From Shimia sediminis (GTDB lineage: Bacteria > Pseudomonadota > Alphaproteobacteria > Rhodobacterales > Rhodobacteraceae), in NCBI RefSeq assembly GCF_003990645.1, contig NZ_RYZK01000005.1, forward strand, positions 1 to 64,000: 64,000 bases of DNA. Reading direction: 5' to 3'. Positions within the stretch are counted from its first letter, which is position 1. The number at the start of each line of letters is the position of its first letter. The notes beneath the pieces are model-generated. The model worked only from the letters and a program-made list of their open reading frames with translations. It did no database searches and was not told where the DNA came from. This document shows, in pieces, positions 18,493 to 27,771 of the stretch. Both the position numbers and the translations under genes were made by a program.

Positions 18493-19296
18493 CTAAATGT
18501 CCGAGAAATCCCCACCTCGCCCCTTGCCGCTGGCAAAGCGCGCAGCCCCGGCGGCGCCTTCGGCGAGGAAGGTCTGGAACGAGCGCCATTCGCGTTTGAG
18601 GGCGGTGGCCAGTTCGGCGCCGGAGGGCTGGGCCGACAGGTGGTCAGCCCGCAGGCAGGCCTGGGGGAACTGAGTGAGAGCGTTGGCGATTTCCACTGCG
18701 GTTTCAAGGGCTTGACCCTCTGGAACAACACGATCCGCAAGGCCCATGCGATAGGCGTCTTCGGCGCCGACGGGGCGTCCGGTGAGGATCATGTCATTGG
18801 CCCGCCCCTGCCCCAGGATACGTGGCAGGCGGATGGTGCCGCCGTCGATCAGGGGCACGCCCCAGCGGCGGCAGAAAACGCCGAATGTGGCCGCCTCGGA
18901 GGCCACGCGCATGTCGCACCACGCGGCGAGTTCGAGGCCTCCGGCGACGGCGTAGCCCTCGACTGCGGCGATCACGGGTTTGGACAGCATGAGGCGCGAG
19001 GGGCCCATGGGGCCGGGCATGGGATCAGTGCACGCGTCGCTCCAAGTATCTGGAATCATGACGTTTTTGATCCAATCCTGACCCTCATCCGTGGCGGCGG
19101 ATTTGAGGTCGTAGCCCGCGCAGAAATGGCCGTCTGCGCCGGTGAGGATGGCCACGTCAACCGTGTCGTCAGCGTCAAACGCGCGAAAGGCGTCATAGAG
19201 CGCGCGTGCAGTTTCAGGGTTCACGGCATTGCGGGCAAACGCGCGATTGATGGTGACAATACGCGTGCGATCGCGGGTCTCAAGGGTGATGGTCAT
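18493..19296 (-). CDS. Crotonase-family enoyl-CoA hydratase/isomerase-like protein
   Basis: A 267-residue crotonase fold protein. The oxyanion-hole regions are HFCAGYDLKS and GYAVAGGLELAAWCDMRVAS. The glutamate in GGLEL is present, but the second catalytic glutamate of true hydratases is not: the segment reads FGVFCRRWGVPLIDGGT. That pattern is common in a subgroup annotated as crotonase/enoyl-CoA hydratase family, so the reaction may not be hydration. AAAGGAG precedes the ATG at 19296, and it is divergent from slyX. Exact substrate unknown. Confidence 0.88.
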   Translation of the reverse strand: MTITLETRDRTRIVTINRAFARNAVNPETARALYDAFRAFDADDTVDVAILTGADGHFCAGYDLKSAATDEGQDWIKNVMIPDTWSDACTDPMPGPMGPSRLMLSKPVIAAVEGYAVAGGLELAAWCDMRVASEAATFGVFCRRWGVPLIDGGTIRLPRILGQGRANDMILTGRPVGAEDAYRMGLADRVVPEGQALETAVEIANALTQFPQACLRADHLSAQPSGAELATALKREWRSFQTFLAEGAAGAARFASGKGRGGDFSDI

Positions 19297-19397
19297 GCGG
19301 TCTCCTTTGATAGGGAAGCGTCGCAAAGCCAAGAAAACAAGGCAAGTTCGACGCGACGTCGCTTGACCCGCCTCTCTTGCGAGCCTAAGGGAGCATC

Positions 19398-19592
19398 ATG
19401 GAAAAACTGGAAGAACAGATCGCGCATTTGACGCGCACCGTCGAGGACCTGTCCGATGTCGTGGCCCGTCAGGACGCGGAAATCGCGACGCTGACACGGC
19501 GGGTGCATATGCTGATGGAGCGCGAAGCCAGCCGCGAGTCGGAAGGCAGTGGCGGGATTGTTGTCGGGGACGAACGGCCACCGCATTACTAG
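19398..19592 (+). CDS. slyX: SlyX family protein
   Basis: A 64-residue cytoplasmic protein that is nearly all heptad-patterned coiled coil (MEKLEEQIAHLTRTVEDLSD through MLMERE) with the conserved PPHY C-terminus of SlyX proteins. Function is unknown in spite of wide conservation. It lies alone, divergent from the crotonase gene, and is convergent with dnaE. Confidence 0.88.
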   Translation: MEKLEEQIAHLTRTVEDLSDVVARQDAEIATLTRRVHMLMEREASRESEGSGGIVVGDERPPHY

Positions 19593-19607
19593 GCGATTTG
19601 GCCAAAA

Positions 19608-19656
19608 TACCCATGTTGTACAACATTTTTTGGGGTGTTTACCCATGTTGTACAAC
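19608..19656. repeat. Pair of 17-bp direct repeats with a palindromic core
   Basis: TACCCATGTTGTACAAC occurs at 19608-19624 and 19640-19656, starting 32 nt apart. The core GTTGTACAAC is a perfect palindrome; in the first copy it extends to 14 bp (ATGTTGTACAACAT). The pair lies between the slyX stop and dnaE 3' end. The phasing of about three helical turns would suit two dimeric repressors on one DNA face, but there is no start codon immediately downstream, so a regulatory role is uncertain. Confidence 0.6.
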
Positions 19657-19679
19657 TTGGAGAGTCCGGTTTTGGCAAG

Positions 19680-19695
19680 AAATCCTTAAGGATTT
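19680..19695. repeat. 16-bp perfect palindrome near the dnaE 3' end
   Basis: AAATCCTTAAGGATTT is self-complementary over 16 bases, 24 nt after the second GTTGTACAAC repeat and about 60 nt before the dnaE stop. It may form part of the same intergenic element. No U-tract follows. Confidence 0.5.
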
Positions 19696-19756
19696 GCGGC
19701 AACGTGCGGCGGGGTGAATCCCGCCCTACCCCGGCGTTCGGGGGACACACAAAACC

Positions 19757-22700
19757 TTAGAACTCTTCAATGGCCATCACCCCTTCGAGCGATTTGATCG
19801 CACCTTTGATCTGGGGGTTTACCGGGCATTCGATGCCAAGATCCATTTCAACCTCGCCCGGCAGGTCGCCGTGCATCAGGCAGAACATGACGGGGCCTTT
19901 GGGTCCGAGTTTCACGGTCTCGATGCTTTGCTGCAGCACATTGGCGACGGGCATCACGGCGGTGATGTCTTCGACGTAGATCTTGAGACCGGAGGACCCG
20001 GCGTCGGCGACCACGGCATCGATGGGGGCCATGGATTTGGCGAGCAGTTTCAGCTGGTCGGATTCCATCGTCGCCTCGACCGTGACAACCACCTTGGAGC
20101 CGGTCTCGAGATAGTCGCGGCATTTTTCGAGGGTTTCGGAAAAGATGGTGACCTCGTAGGCACCGGTGGGGTCGGAAAGCTGGGCAAAGGCAAAGCGGTT
20201 GCCGCGGTTGGATTTGCGTTCCTGACGGCCCGAGACGCGGCCTGCGATCTTGACCACACAAGGCCCCATGCGGGCCTGTTCGGTGACCTCATCCAGAGTC
20301 AGCACCTTTTTGCGTTTGAGCGCGGCCATGTAATCCTCGAGCGGGTGGCCGGAGAGGAAAAAGCCGATGGCCTTGGCCTCTTCGTCGAGCTTTTCAGCGG
20401 GCAGCCAGTCGGCGACGGGCGAAAGGCGCGGTTCGGGCAGGTCGTCACCGGCCTCGCCAAAGAGCGACACCTGATTGGAGGCTTTCTGTTCGTGGATGGC
20501 AGCGGAATAGCCGACCAGCGCATCGAGGCTTTCCAAGACGCGGCGGCGGTTCTTGTCCAATTCGTCAAAGGCACCGGAGCGGGCGAGCATTTCCAGCGGG
20601 CGTTTGCCAACGCGTTTCAGGTCAACCCGGCGGGCCATGTCAAAGAGCGTGGCAAAGGGTTTGTCCTTGCCATCCACTTTGCGGCCTTCGGTCACGAGGT
20701 TCATCGCCTCGACGCCGACGTTTTTCAGCGCGCCGAGACCGTAGACCAGCGCGCCCTCGACCACTTTGAAGGTGGCATCAGAGCGGTTCACGCAAGGGGG
20801 CACATAGGGCAGCGCGAGGTGTTTTTTGACCTCTTCGAAATAGACCGCAAGCTTGTCGGTGAGGTGGATATCGCAGTTCATCACGCCTGCCATGAATTCG
20901 ACCGGGTGGTTGGCTTTCAGCCATGCGGTCTGATAGCTGACCACCGCATAGGCCGCAGCGTGGGATTTGTTGAAGCCGTAGTTGGCGAATTTCTCCAGGA
21001 GGTCGAAAACCTCGGAGGCCTTTTTCTTGTCGACCCCGTTTTCCATCGCGCCCTTTTCGAATTTCGGGCGTTCCTTGGCCATTTCCTCGGCGATCTTTTT
21101 ACCCATGGCGCGGCGCAACAGGTCAGCACCACCAAGGCTGTAGCCCGCCATGACCTGTGCGATCTGCATCACCTGTTCCTGATAGACGATGATGCCCTGG
21201 GTTTCCTCGAGGATGTGGTCGATCAGCGGGTGCACCGAGGTGATGTCCTTGATGCCGTTCTTGACCTCGCAATAGGTCGGGATGTTCTCCATCGGGCCGG
21301 GGCGATAGAGGGCGACGAGGGCGACGATGTCCTCGATACAGGTGGGTTTCATGCGCTTCAGCGCGTCCATCATGCCGGTGGATTCCACCTGGAACACGGC
21401 GACGGTTTTGGCGGCGGAGTAGAGTTTGTAGGTGAGGTCGTCATCCAGCGGGATGGCGTTGATCTCGTTCACCGCACCTTCGGTTGGGTCGTAGAGTTGC
21501 GTGCCGTCGGCGGTGATGTGGATGTCGCGGCCCGAGGCGAGGATCTGTTCGATGGCGTTCTGGATCACGGTGAGGGTTTTCAGGCCGAGGAAGTCGAATT
21601 TCACCAGCCCCGCCTGTTCGACCCATTTCATGTTGAACTGGGTGGCGGGCATGTCCGAGCGCGGATCCTGATAGAGCGGCACCAGCGCATCAAGCGGACG
21701 GTCGCCGATCACCACACCAGCGGCGTGGGTCGAAGCGTTCCTGAGGAGGCCCTCGACCTGCTGGCCATAGGTCAACAGGCGGTCCACCACCTCTTCGCTG
21801 CGGGCCTCTTCGCGCAGGCGGGGTTCTTCTTTCAGCGCATCAACGATGGACATCGGTTTGACGCCTTCGACGGGGATCAGTTTTGAAAGGCGGTCGACCT
21901 GGCCATAGGGCATTTGCAGCACGCGGCCAATGTCGCGCACGGCGGCCTTGGACAGGAGCGCGCCGAAGGTGATGATCTGACCGACCTTGTCGCGGCCGTA
22001 TTTTTCCTGAACATAGCGGATCACCTCTTCGCGGCGATCCATGCAAAAGTCGATGTCGAAGTCGGGCATGGAGACCCGTTCGGGGTTGAGGAACCGTTCG
22101 AACAGCAGGGAATAGCGCAAGGGGTCAAGGTCGGTGATCAAAAGCGCATAGGCCACGAGGCTGCCTGCCCCCGAGCCCCGGCCCGGCCCCACTGGGATGC
22201 CCTTTTCCTTGGCCCATTTGATAAAGTCGGCCACGATCAGGAAGTAGCCGGGAAAGCCCATGCCCTCGATGATGCCCAGCTCAAAATCAAGCCGTGCCTT
22301 GTAGTCCTCGACGCTGACGGCGTGGGGGATCATCGACAGGCGATAGTCCAGCCCCTCTTCGGCCTGACGGCGCAGTTCGGTGACTTCGTCGTCGGCGAAT
22401 TTCGGCAGGATCGGATCGCGGCGATAGGCCATAAAGGCGCAGCGTCTGGCGATCTCGACCGTGTTTTCCAGCGCCTCGGGGAGGTCGGCAAAGAGGGTGA
22501 TCATCTCGGCTTGGGTTTTGAAGTAATGCTGCGGGGTCAGGCGGCGGCGGCCGTCCTGTTGGTCGACATAGGCGCCCTCGGCGATGCAGATCAGGGCATC
22601 ATGCGCCTCGAACATCTCGGTCTTGGGGAAATAGACGTCGTTGGTGGCGACGATGGGGATGTCCATCGCATAGGCCATCTCGAGAAACGGGCGTTCGGTG

Positions 22701-23275
22701 AGACGTTCGGCCTGGGGTTGGCCAGTCTCGCCGGGGTGGCGTTGCAGCTCGATATACAGCCGGTCGCCAAAGATGGCATGGAAGCGCTGCATCATCGCCT
22801 GCGCGGCGGCGTGCTGGCCGTTTTGCAAGAGCCGCCCCATGGGGCCGTCGGGGCCGCCGGTGAGGCAGATGAGGCCGTCAGAATGGGCGGCAAGTTCGTC
22901 AATCGAGACCTGTGGCAACTGCCCGCCCGCATCGACATAAAGGCAGGACGACAGCTTCATCAGGTTCTCATAGCCCTCTTCGCGCTGGCTGAGCAGCACC
23001 ACAGGGGCAGGTGCCGGGGGCTGGGTGCGCCCCGAGGGGTCGTCATGCGGCATGGTGATATCGACCTGACAGCCGATGATGGGCTGCACCCCTGCCCCGC
23101 TGGCGGTCACTGAGAACTCAAGGGCCGCAAACATGTTGTTGGTGTCGGTGATGGCGACGGCGGGCATGTCATTGTCGGCGCACATTCCGGGCAGCTTCTT
23201 GACGCGCAGGGCGCCTTCGAGAAGCGAATACTCGGTGTGGGTACGCAGATGAATGAATCGGGGTTGGGTGGTCAT
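19757..23275 (-). CDS. dnaE: DNA polymerase III subunit alpha
   Basis: A 1172-residue replicative polymerase of the DnaE1 type. It begins with a PHP domain (FIHLRTHTEYSLLEGALRVK), holds the palm with the catalytic aspartates in MPDFDIDFCMDRREEVIRYV, a tandem HhH / beta-binding region, and a C-terminal OB-fold (VVKIAGRVSGRQERKSNRGN) ending in a tau-binding tail. The length is normal. It is single, with the stop facing slyX. The upstream 180 bases hold a copy of the dispersed 28-bp palindrome. Confidence 0.96.
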   Translation of the reverse strand: MTTQPRFIHLRTHTEYSLLEGALRVKKLPGMCADNDMPAVAITDTNNMFAALEFSVTASGAGVQPIIGCQVDITMPHDDPSGRTQPPAPAPVVLLSQREEGYENLMKLSSCLYVDAGGQLPQVSIDELAAHSDGLICLTGGPDGPMGRLLQNGQHAAAQAMMQRFHAIFGDRLYIELQRHPGETGQPQAERLTERPFLEMAYAMDIPIVATNDVYFPKTEMFEAHDALICIAEGAYVDQQDGRRRLTPQHYFKTQAEMITLFADLPEALENTVEIARRCAFMAYRRDPILPKFADDEVTELRRQAEEGLDYRLSMIPHAVSVEDYKARLDFELGIIEGMGFPGYFLIVADFIKWAKEKGIPVGPGRGSGAGSLVAYALLITDLDPLRYSLLFERFLNPERVSMPDFDIDFCMDRREEVIRYVQEKYGRDKVGQIITFGALLSKAAVRDIGRVLQMPYGQVDRLSKLIPVEGVKPMSIVDALKEEPRLREEARSEEVVDRLLTYGQQVEGLLRNASTHAAGVVIGDRPLDALVPLYQDPRSDMPATQFNMKWVEQAGLVKFDFLGLKTLTVIQNAIEQILASGRDIHITADGTQLYDPTEGAVNEINAIPLDDDLTYKLYSAAKTVAVFQVESTGMMDALKRMKPTCIEDIVALVALYRPGPMENIPTYCEVKNGIKDITSVHPLIDHILEETQGIIVYQEQVMQIAQVMAGYSLGGADLLRRAMGKKIAEEMAKERPKFEKGAMENGVDKKKASEVFDLLEKFANYGFNKSHAAAYAVVSYQTAWLKANHPVEFMAGVMNCDIHLTDKLAVYFEEVKKHLALPYVPPCVNRSDATFKVVEGALVYGLGALKNVGVEAMNLVTEGRKVDGKDKPFATLFDMARRVDLKRVGKRPLEMLARSGAFDELDKNRRRVLESLDALVGYSAAIHEQKASNQVSLFGEAGDDLPEPRLSPVADWLPAEKLDEEAKAIGFFLSGHPLEDYMAALKRKKVLTLDEVTEQARMGPCVVKIAGRVSGRQERKSNRGNRFAFAQLSDPTGAYEVTIFSETLEKCRDYLETGSKVVVTVEATMESDQLKLLAKSMAPIDAVVADAGSSGLKIYVEDITAVMPVANVLQQSIETVKLGPKGPVMFCLMHGDLPGEVEMDLGIECPVNPQIKGAIKSLEGVMAIEEF

Positions 23276-23331
23276 GGGGGCAAGCTAGCGCAGCGCAGGG
23301 CGGAGGTCACGGGGGATTGCGACGCGCTGGT

Positions 23332-23359
23332 GTAGGTCGGACAAGATTGTCCGACCTAC
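23332..23359. repeat. Dispersed 28-bp palindrome, copy 1
   Basis: Arms GTAGGTCGGACAA and TTGTCCGACCTAC (13 nt each) around GA. It is flanked by TGTAGG on the left and a run of G (GGGGGGC) on the right, shared with copy 2. It lies 57 nt upstream of dnaE. Other copies are at 30863, 35406, 37096 and 47061. Confidence 0.9.
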
Positions 23360-23455
23360 GGGGGGCAGTGCCCGCAATCGGCAGATGCGCCGGGCACCGG
23401 GTGTCACGCTATAGTTGATTCCCGGCATCCGAATACGCTGGAGGACCTGCGGCGG

Positions 23456-23896
23456 GTGCGGCGCGAGGCGTTGATGACCCTGTTCAGCCTGCATTATGAC
23501 CGCGGCGGCATGTCCGTGCCCGAGGTTGGGCGGCTCGCGCGGCAATTGGTGTTGGAGTATCCCGATTACCCGGACCACTGGTTGAACTACGCCACATTGG
23601 TCTCAGCGCAAGGTGAGGCCAGTTGTGCCCATGCGCTGATCGTGATGGGCACGCATTTTTCCCGCGACGGCAAACAGCATCTGGACTCGTACATCGACGC
23701 GTTCAAAGCCCAGGACCCCGAGCCGGAAACGCTGGTCACCCGGCTGGAGGCAACCCACCAGAGTCACCCGGTTCTGGCGCGGGGGTCGGCCTGTAAACAG
23801 CGCGGCCTGTTTCCGCGCTGTTTTGACCAGAGCCGGGTTCTGGAACAGATGGAAACGCGGGTTGATGACAGCTCGTGTCTGCGGTACTTCCCATAG
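23456..23896 (+). CDS. Hypothetical protein, doubtful
   Basis: A 146-residue reading from a GTG (or 140 from the ATG at 23474). The first 90 residues have a plausible helical, protein-like composition (LARQLVLEYPDYPDHWLNYA resembles a TPR-like helix pair), but the last 50 look out-of-frame. There is no clear ribosome binding site. It may be the remnant of a larger protein; the frame is open upstream of the GTG for a further ~12 codons without another start. No function is offered. Confidence 0.35.
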   Translation: MRREALMTLFSLHYDRGGMSVPEVGRLARQLVLEYPDYPDHWLNYATLVSAQGEASCAHALIVMGTHFSRDGKQHLDSYIDAFKAQDPEPETLVTRLEATHQSHPVLARGSACKQRGLFPRCFDQSRVLEQMETRVDDSSCLRYFP

Positions 23897-24188
23897 CGCC
23901 CAAGGCCTGAAAAATCGTCATTTCGGCCCTCATCGCCTTTCCGTTTCCCGCGAATAAAATTGGGTCTTTCAAATTTTTCCGAACAATAAGCACTGCAAAG
24001 CTACAAGAAAAACACATGTTTTCAAGTGCTTGTCGCAAAGGCCTTTTCCCGCATTCGTTGCGTAAGGAGGTGCCGGGCCGCCAAGTTCCCCTTGCCGAAT
24101 CCACGGCCCTCTTCCTAGGGTGAGGTCGCTCAGACAAAGGCATTCGGGGCGTTTTGCACCCGAAGCCGCAACAGGGAACGAACACCAT
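23897..24188. other. Leader region of the nucleoside-type ABC operon
   Basis: About 290 bases without a gene, lower in GC than the flanks at 23930-24010. An inverted repeat AAGCACT (from about 23989) with AGTGCTT (from about 24024) can be drawn. No known riboswitch core was recognised. It presumably carries the promoter of the downstream four-gene operon. Confidence 0.4.
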
Positions 24189-25724
24189 ATGACTGGGACA
24201 TTGCTCAGCATTCGCGGCCTGACCAAGGCCTATCCCGGCGTGGTTGCCAATGACAACGTGTCGTTTGATATCCAGGAGGGCGAAGTTCATGCGCTCTTGG
24301 GGGAAAACGGCGCGGGCAAATCAACGCTGGTCAAGATGATTTACGGGCTGGTGAAGCCCGACAGTGGAGAGATGACCTGGCGTGGTGGTGCCTTTGCCCC
24401 ACCCGAGCCGAAGGCGGCGCGCGCCTCGGGCGTGGCGATGGTGTTCCAGCATTTCTCGTTGTTCGACGCGCTGAACGTGGCCGAGAACGTGGCACTGGGG
24501 ATGGAGAACCCGCCCTCGATGCGCGATCTGGCGCGGCGTATTCGCCGGGTGTCCGAGGCCTATGGGCTGCCGCTGGACCCGAACCGCACGGTGGGCGATC
24601 TGTCGGCGGGGGAACGTCAGCGGGTCGAGATCATTCGTTGCCTGCTGCAGGATCCCAAGCTGCTGATCATGGACGAGCCGACCAGCGTGCTGACGCCGCA
24701 GGAGGTGGAAATCCTGTTCCAGACGCTGAACAAGCTGAAGTCCGAGGGCACGTCGATCCTGTATATCAGCCACAAGCTGGAAGAAATCCGCACCCTGTGT
24801 GACCACGCGACCATTCTGCGGCTGGGCAAGAACGTCGGCGAATGCGTGCCGGCGGACACATCGGCGCGGGATATGGCCGAGCTGATGGTGGGAGACACGC
24901 TGCAGACGCCGACACGCACGACGGAAAAGACCGGCGATGTGATGCTGGATGTGTCGGGGCTGTCGCTGGAGCCGTCGAACCCCTTTGGCACAACGCTGAA
25001 AAACATCCACTTCACGGTACATGCCGGTGAGATTCTGGGACTTGGCGGGGTTGCTGGCAACGGTCAGGACGAATTGTTGGCGGCACTCTCGGGCGAGAGC
25101 ACGACCTGGCCGGATGCGGTCAAGGTCAAGGGCGAGGACGTCGGCCACCTGGGCCCCAACGCGAGGAGGGCGCGCGGCATTCTTGCAGCGCCCGAAGAGC
25201 GTTTGGGCCATGCGGCGGCGCCGGACATGAGCCTGGTGGAAAACGCCCTGCTGACCGGGGCGATGCGCAAGGGGCTGACACAGAACGGATTTGTGAACTG
25301 GAGCGGCTCGACCGCGTTTGCCGATGACATCATCAAGGCGTTCGACGTGCGCACGCCGGGATCGGATCGCGCGGCACGGTCGCTGTCGGGGGGCAACCTG
25401 CAGAAGTTCGTGATCGGTCGCGAGGTGCTTCAGGATCCCGAAGTTCTGGTGGTGAACCAGCCCACGTGGGGCGTGGATGCGGCCGCGGCGGCGGCGATCC
25501 GGCAGGCCTTGCTGGATCTTGCGGCCAAGGGTGCGGCGATTGTCGTGATCAGCCAGGACCTCGACGAACTGATGGAAATCTCGGACCGCTTTGGCGCCCT
25601 GAACGAGGGCCGCATGTCGGACATTCGCCCGGCGGCCGGTCTGACAATTGACGAGATTGGCCTGATGATGGGCGGCGCGCACGGTATGGAAGTGGCGCAT
25701 ATCGATGAAGGAGCCGGCGCATGA
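24189..25724 (+). CDS. Nucleoside/simple-sugar ABC transporter, double ATPase subunit
   Basis: A 511-residue ATPase with two ABC domains, as in sugar and BMP-type nucleoside importers (NupO/YufO-like). Domain 1 has GENGAGKST and LSAGERQRVEIIRCL with LLIMDEPTSVL; domain 2 has GVAGNGQDELLAALSG in place of a perfect Walker A, as usual in this family, and LSGGNLQKFVIGRE. Start at 24189, the ATG that begins the usual LLSIRGLTKAYPGVVAND. The two permease genes follow with 4-nt overlaps, then the BMP binding protein. The substrate is probably a nucleoside or related compound. Confidence 0.92.
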   Translation: MTGTLLSIRGLTKAYPGVVANDNVSFDIQEGEVHALLGENGAGKSTLVKMIYGLVKPDSGEMTWRGGAFAPPEPKAARASGVAMVFQHFSLFDALNVAENVALGMENPPSMRDLARRIRRVSEAYGLPLDPNRTVGDLSAGERQRVEIIRCLLQDPKLLIMDEPTSVLTPQEVEILFQTLNKLKSEGTSILYISHKLEEIRTLCDHATILRLGKNVGECVPADTSARDMAELMVGDTLQTPTRTTEKTGDVMLDVSGLSLEPSNPFGTTLKNIHFTVHAGEILGLGGVAGNGQDELLAALSGESTTWPDAVKVKGEDVGHLGPNARRARGILAAPEERLGHAAAPDMSLVENALLTGAMRKGLTQNGFVNWSGSTAFADDIIKAFDVRTPGSDRAARSLSGGNLQKFVIGREVLQDPEVLVVNQPTWGVDAAAAAAIRQALLDLAAKGAAIVVISQDLDELMEISDRFGALNEGRMSDIRPAAGLTIDEIGLMMGGAHGMEVAHIDEGAGA

Positions 25725-26806
25725 TCAAGCTGGAGAAACGGCCACAGCCGTCCCGCGCCCTGGCGCTGGCGACGCCACTGATCGCGGTGTTCATCACCAT
25801 GATTGCAGGCGGGTTGCTGTTCTGGGCCCTGGGAAAGAACCCGTTCGAGGCCATTCGCACAATCTTTTGGGACCCGCTGTTCCACGAGCAGTTCGCGTCC
25901 TATTCGCGCCCGCAGCTCCTGGTCAAGGCCGGTCCACTGATCCTGATCGCGATTGGCCTGTCGTTGGGGTTCCGCGCAGGCATCTGGAACATCGGCGCCG
26001 AAGGCCAGTACATCATGGGCGCGATCTGTGGCGCAGGTGTGGGGCTGGCATTCTACCCGTCGGAAAGCTTTCTGATCTTTCCGATGATGGTGGTCGCAGG
26101 CGCCCTGGGTGGCTGGGCCTGGGCGATGATCCCTGCCCTGTTGAAGGTGAAATTCGGCACCAATGAAATCCTCGTCTCGCTGATGCTGGTCTATGTGGCC
26201 GAGCAATTGCTGGCGTCGATGTCGCTGGGGCTGCTGAGAAACCCCGAGGGGCACGGCTTTCCGGGATCCCGTAACCTCAAGGACTATGCGGCGGCGCATA
26301 ATGGCGAGTTGATTGCGGGCACTGGCATGCATTGGGGCATTGTCGCGGCCTTCATCGCGGTGATCTTTGCCTATGTGCTGCTGAACCGGCACATCCTGGG
26401 GTTCAACATCCGGCTGACCGGCGAAGCCCCGCGCGCGGCGCGCTTTGCCGGGGTGAACCCGACGCGGCTGATCCTGTTCTGCCTGGGCACCGCAGGGGCG
26501 CTGGCGGGACTGGCGGGTCTGTTCGAGGTCTCGGGGCCGGCGGGTCAGATCAGCATTGATTTCAACGTCGGCTATGGCTTTACCGCGATCATCGTGGCGT
26601 TCCTGGGCCGGTTGCATCCGGTGGGCATCCTGCTGGCCGGGCTCTTGATGGCGTTGACCTATATTGGCGGCGAGCTGGCGCAGCTGATGCTGAGCCTGCC
26701 CTCGGCGGCGATCCAGGTGTTCCAGGGGATGCTGTTGTTCTTCCTCTTGGCGCTGGACCTGTTGACCAACTATCGTATCCGAATTGCCGTGAAGGGAGCC
26801 GCGTGA
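25721..26806 (+). CDS. Nucleoside-type ABC transporter permease 1
   Basis: A 361-residue inner-membrane permease of the BPD_transp_2 family (NupP-like). It has a short cytosolic N-terminus, about nine hydrophobic segments, and family motifs such as GFRAGIWNIGAEGQYIMGAI and FGTNEILVSLMLVYVAEQL. It overlaps the ATPase gene and the next permease gene by 4 nt each, which indicates coupled translation. Works with the second permease as a heterodimer. Confidence 0.92.
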   Translation: MIKLEKRPQPSRALALATPLIAVFITMIAGGLLFWALGKNPFEAIRTIFWDPLFHEQFASYSRPQLLVKAGPLILIAIGLSLGFRAGIWNIGAEGQYIMGAICGAGVGLAFYPSESFLIFPMMVVAGALGGWAWAMIPALLKVKFGTNEILVSLMLVYVAEQLLASMSLGLLRNPEGHGFPGSRNLKDYAAAHNGELIAGTGMHWGIVAAFIAVIFAYVLLNRHILGFNIRLTGEAPRAARFAGVNPTRLILFCLGTAGALAGLAGLFEVSGPAGQISIDFNVGYGFTAIIVAFLGRLHPVGILLAGLLMALTYIGGELAQLMLSLPSAAIQVFQGMLLFFLLALDLLTNYRIRIAVKGAA

Positions 26807-27726
26807 TGGACCTGAGTGCTATTAATCCCGTCCTTCTGATTGCCTCGCTCATGGTGGCGGCGACTCCGCTGTTGCTGGCGGCCATCGGTGAACTGGTGGT
26901 GGAGCGCGCGGGCGTGCTGAACCTGGGCGTCGAAGGCATGATGATCGTTGGTGCGATCAGCGGCTTTGCCATTTCGGTTGAGACCGGCTCGCCCATGGTG
27001 GGGCTGGTGGCGGCGATGATCGGCGGGGCGCTGTTGTCGCTGCTCTTTGCCTTTCTCACGCAGTTCGCGCTGGCCAATCAGGTCGCATCCGGTCTGGCGC
27101 TGACGCTGTTCGGGCTGGGGCTGTCGGCGCTGATGGGGCAGAGCTATGTCGGGATCAAGCCGCCGACCATGGCCAAGCTGGATATTCCGGTGATCTCGGA
27201 CATTCCGGTCATTGGGCCGATCCTGTTCAGCCATGATCCGGTGCTTTACATTGGTGTTGCGCTATGTGCGGTGGTCTGGGCGGTGCTGAAGTACAGCCGC
27301 GTCGGGCTGGTTCTGCGCGCGGTGGGTGAAAACCACGATGCCGCGCACGCGCTGGGATACAACGTGGTCCGTGTGCGGGTGCTGGCGATCCTGTTCGGGG
27401 GCGCCTGTGCGGGGCTTGGCGGAGCCTACATCAGCCTTATTCGCGTGCCGCAATGGACCGAGGGCATGACCGCCGGGATCGGCTGGATCGCGCTGGCGCT
27501 GGTGGTCTTTGCCAGCTGGAAACCCTGGCGGGTTTTACTGGGTGCTTACCTTTTTGGCGGTATCAACGTTTTGCAGCTAAATCTGCAGGCCGCGGGCATT
27601 GCAATCCCGGTCGAATACTTGGCAATGTCGCCGTATCTGATAACCATTCTGGTGCTTGTCATCATGTCTGCTGACAAAAGCCGTGCGCCTGCATCGCTCG
27701 GCCGCATCTTCCACGCCTCGGGCTAA
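26803..27726 (+). CDS. Nucleoside-type ABC transporter permease 2
   Basis: A 307-residue hydrophobic permease (NupQ-like). Characteristic sequences are ATPLLLAAIGELVVERAGVL and NLGVEGMMIVGAI near the N-terminus and AVGENHDAAHALGYNVVRVR in the ATPase-coupling loop. It overlaps the first permease gene by 4 nt and is 45 nt before the binding-protein gene. Together the operon makes a complete BMP-family importer. Confidence 0.92.
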   Translation: MMDLSAINPVLLIASLMVAATPLLLAAIGELVVERAGVLNLGVEGMMIVGAISGFAISVETGSPMVGLVAAMIGGALLSLLFAFLTQFALANQVASGLALTLFGLGLSALMGQSYVGIKPPTMAKLDIPVISDIPVIGPILFSHDPVLYIGVALCAVVWAVLKYSRVGLVLRAVGENHDAAHALGYNVVRVRVLAILFGGACAGLGGAYISLIRVPQWTEGMTAGIGWIALALVVFASWKPWRVLLGAYLFGGINVLQLNLQAAGIAIPVEYLAMSPYLITILVLVIMSADKSRAPASLGRIFHASG

Positions 27727-27771
27727 CCCGGTCCGAGTGCCAATAATGAACACGAAAGGGAGTGTAATCGT

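Noticed and set aside
19871-21886. 671-residue plus-strand frame within dnaE
   Set aside because: Antisense of the polymerase gene, no family features.
23332-23359. Intrinsic terminator at palindrome copy 1
   Set aside because: No U-tract follows, and the copy lies in front of the dnaE start rather than behind a known gene, so a general terminator function does not explain the family.
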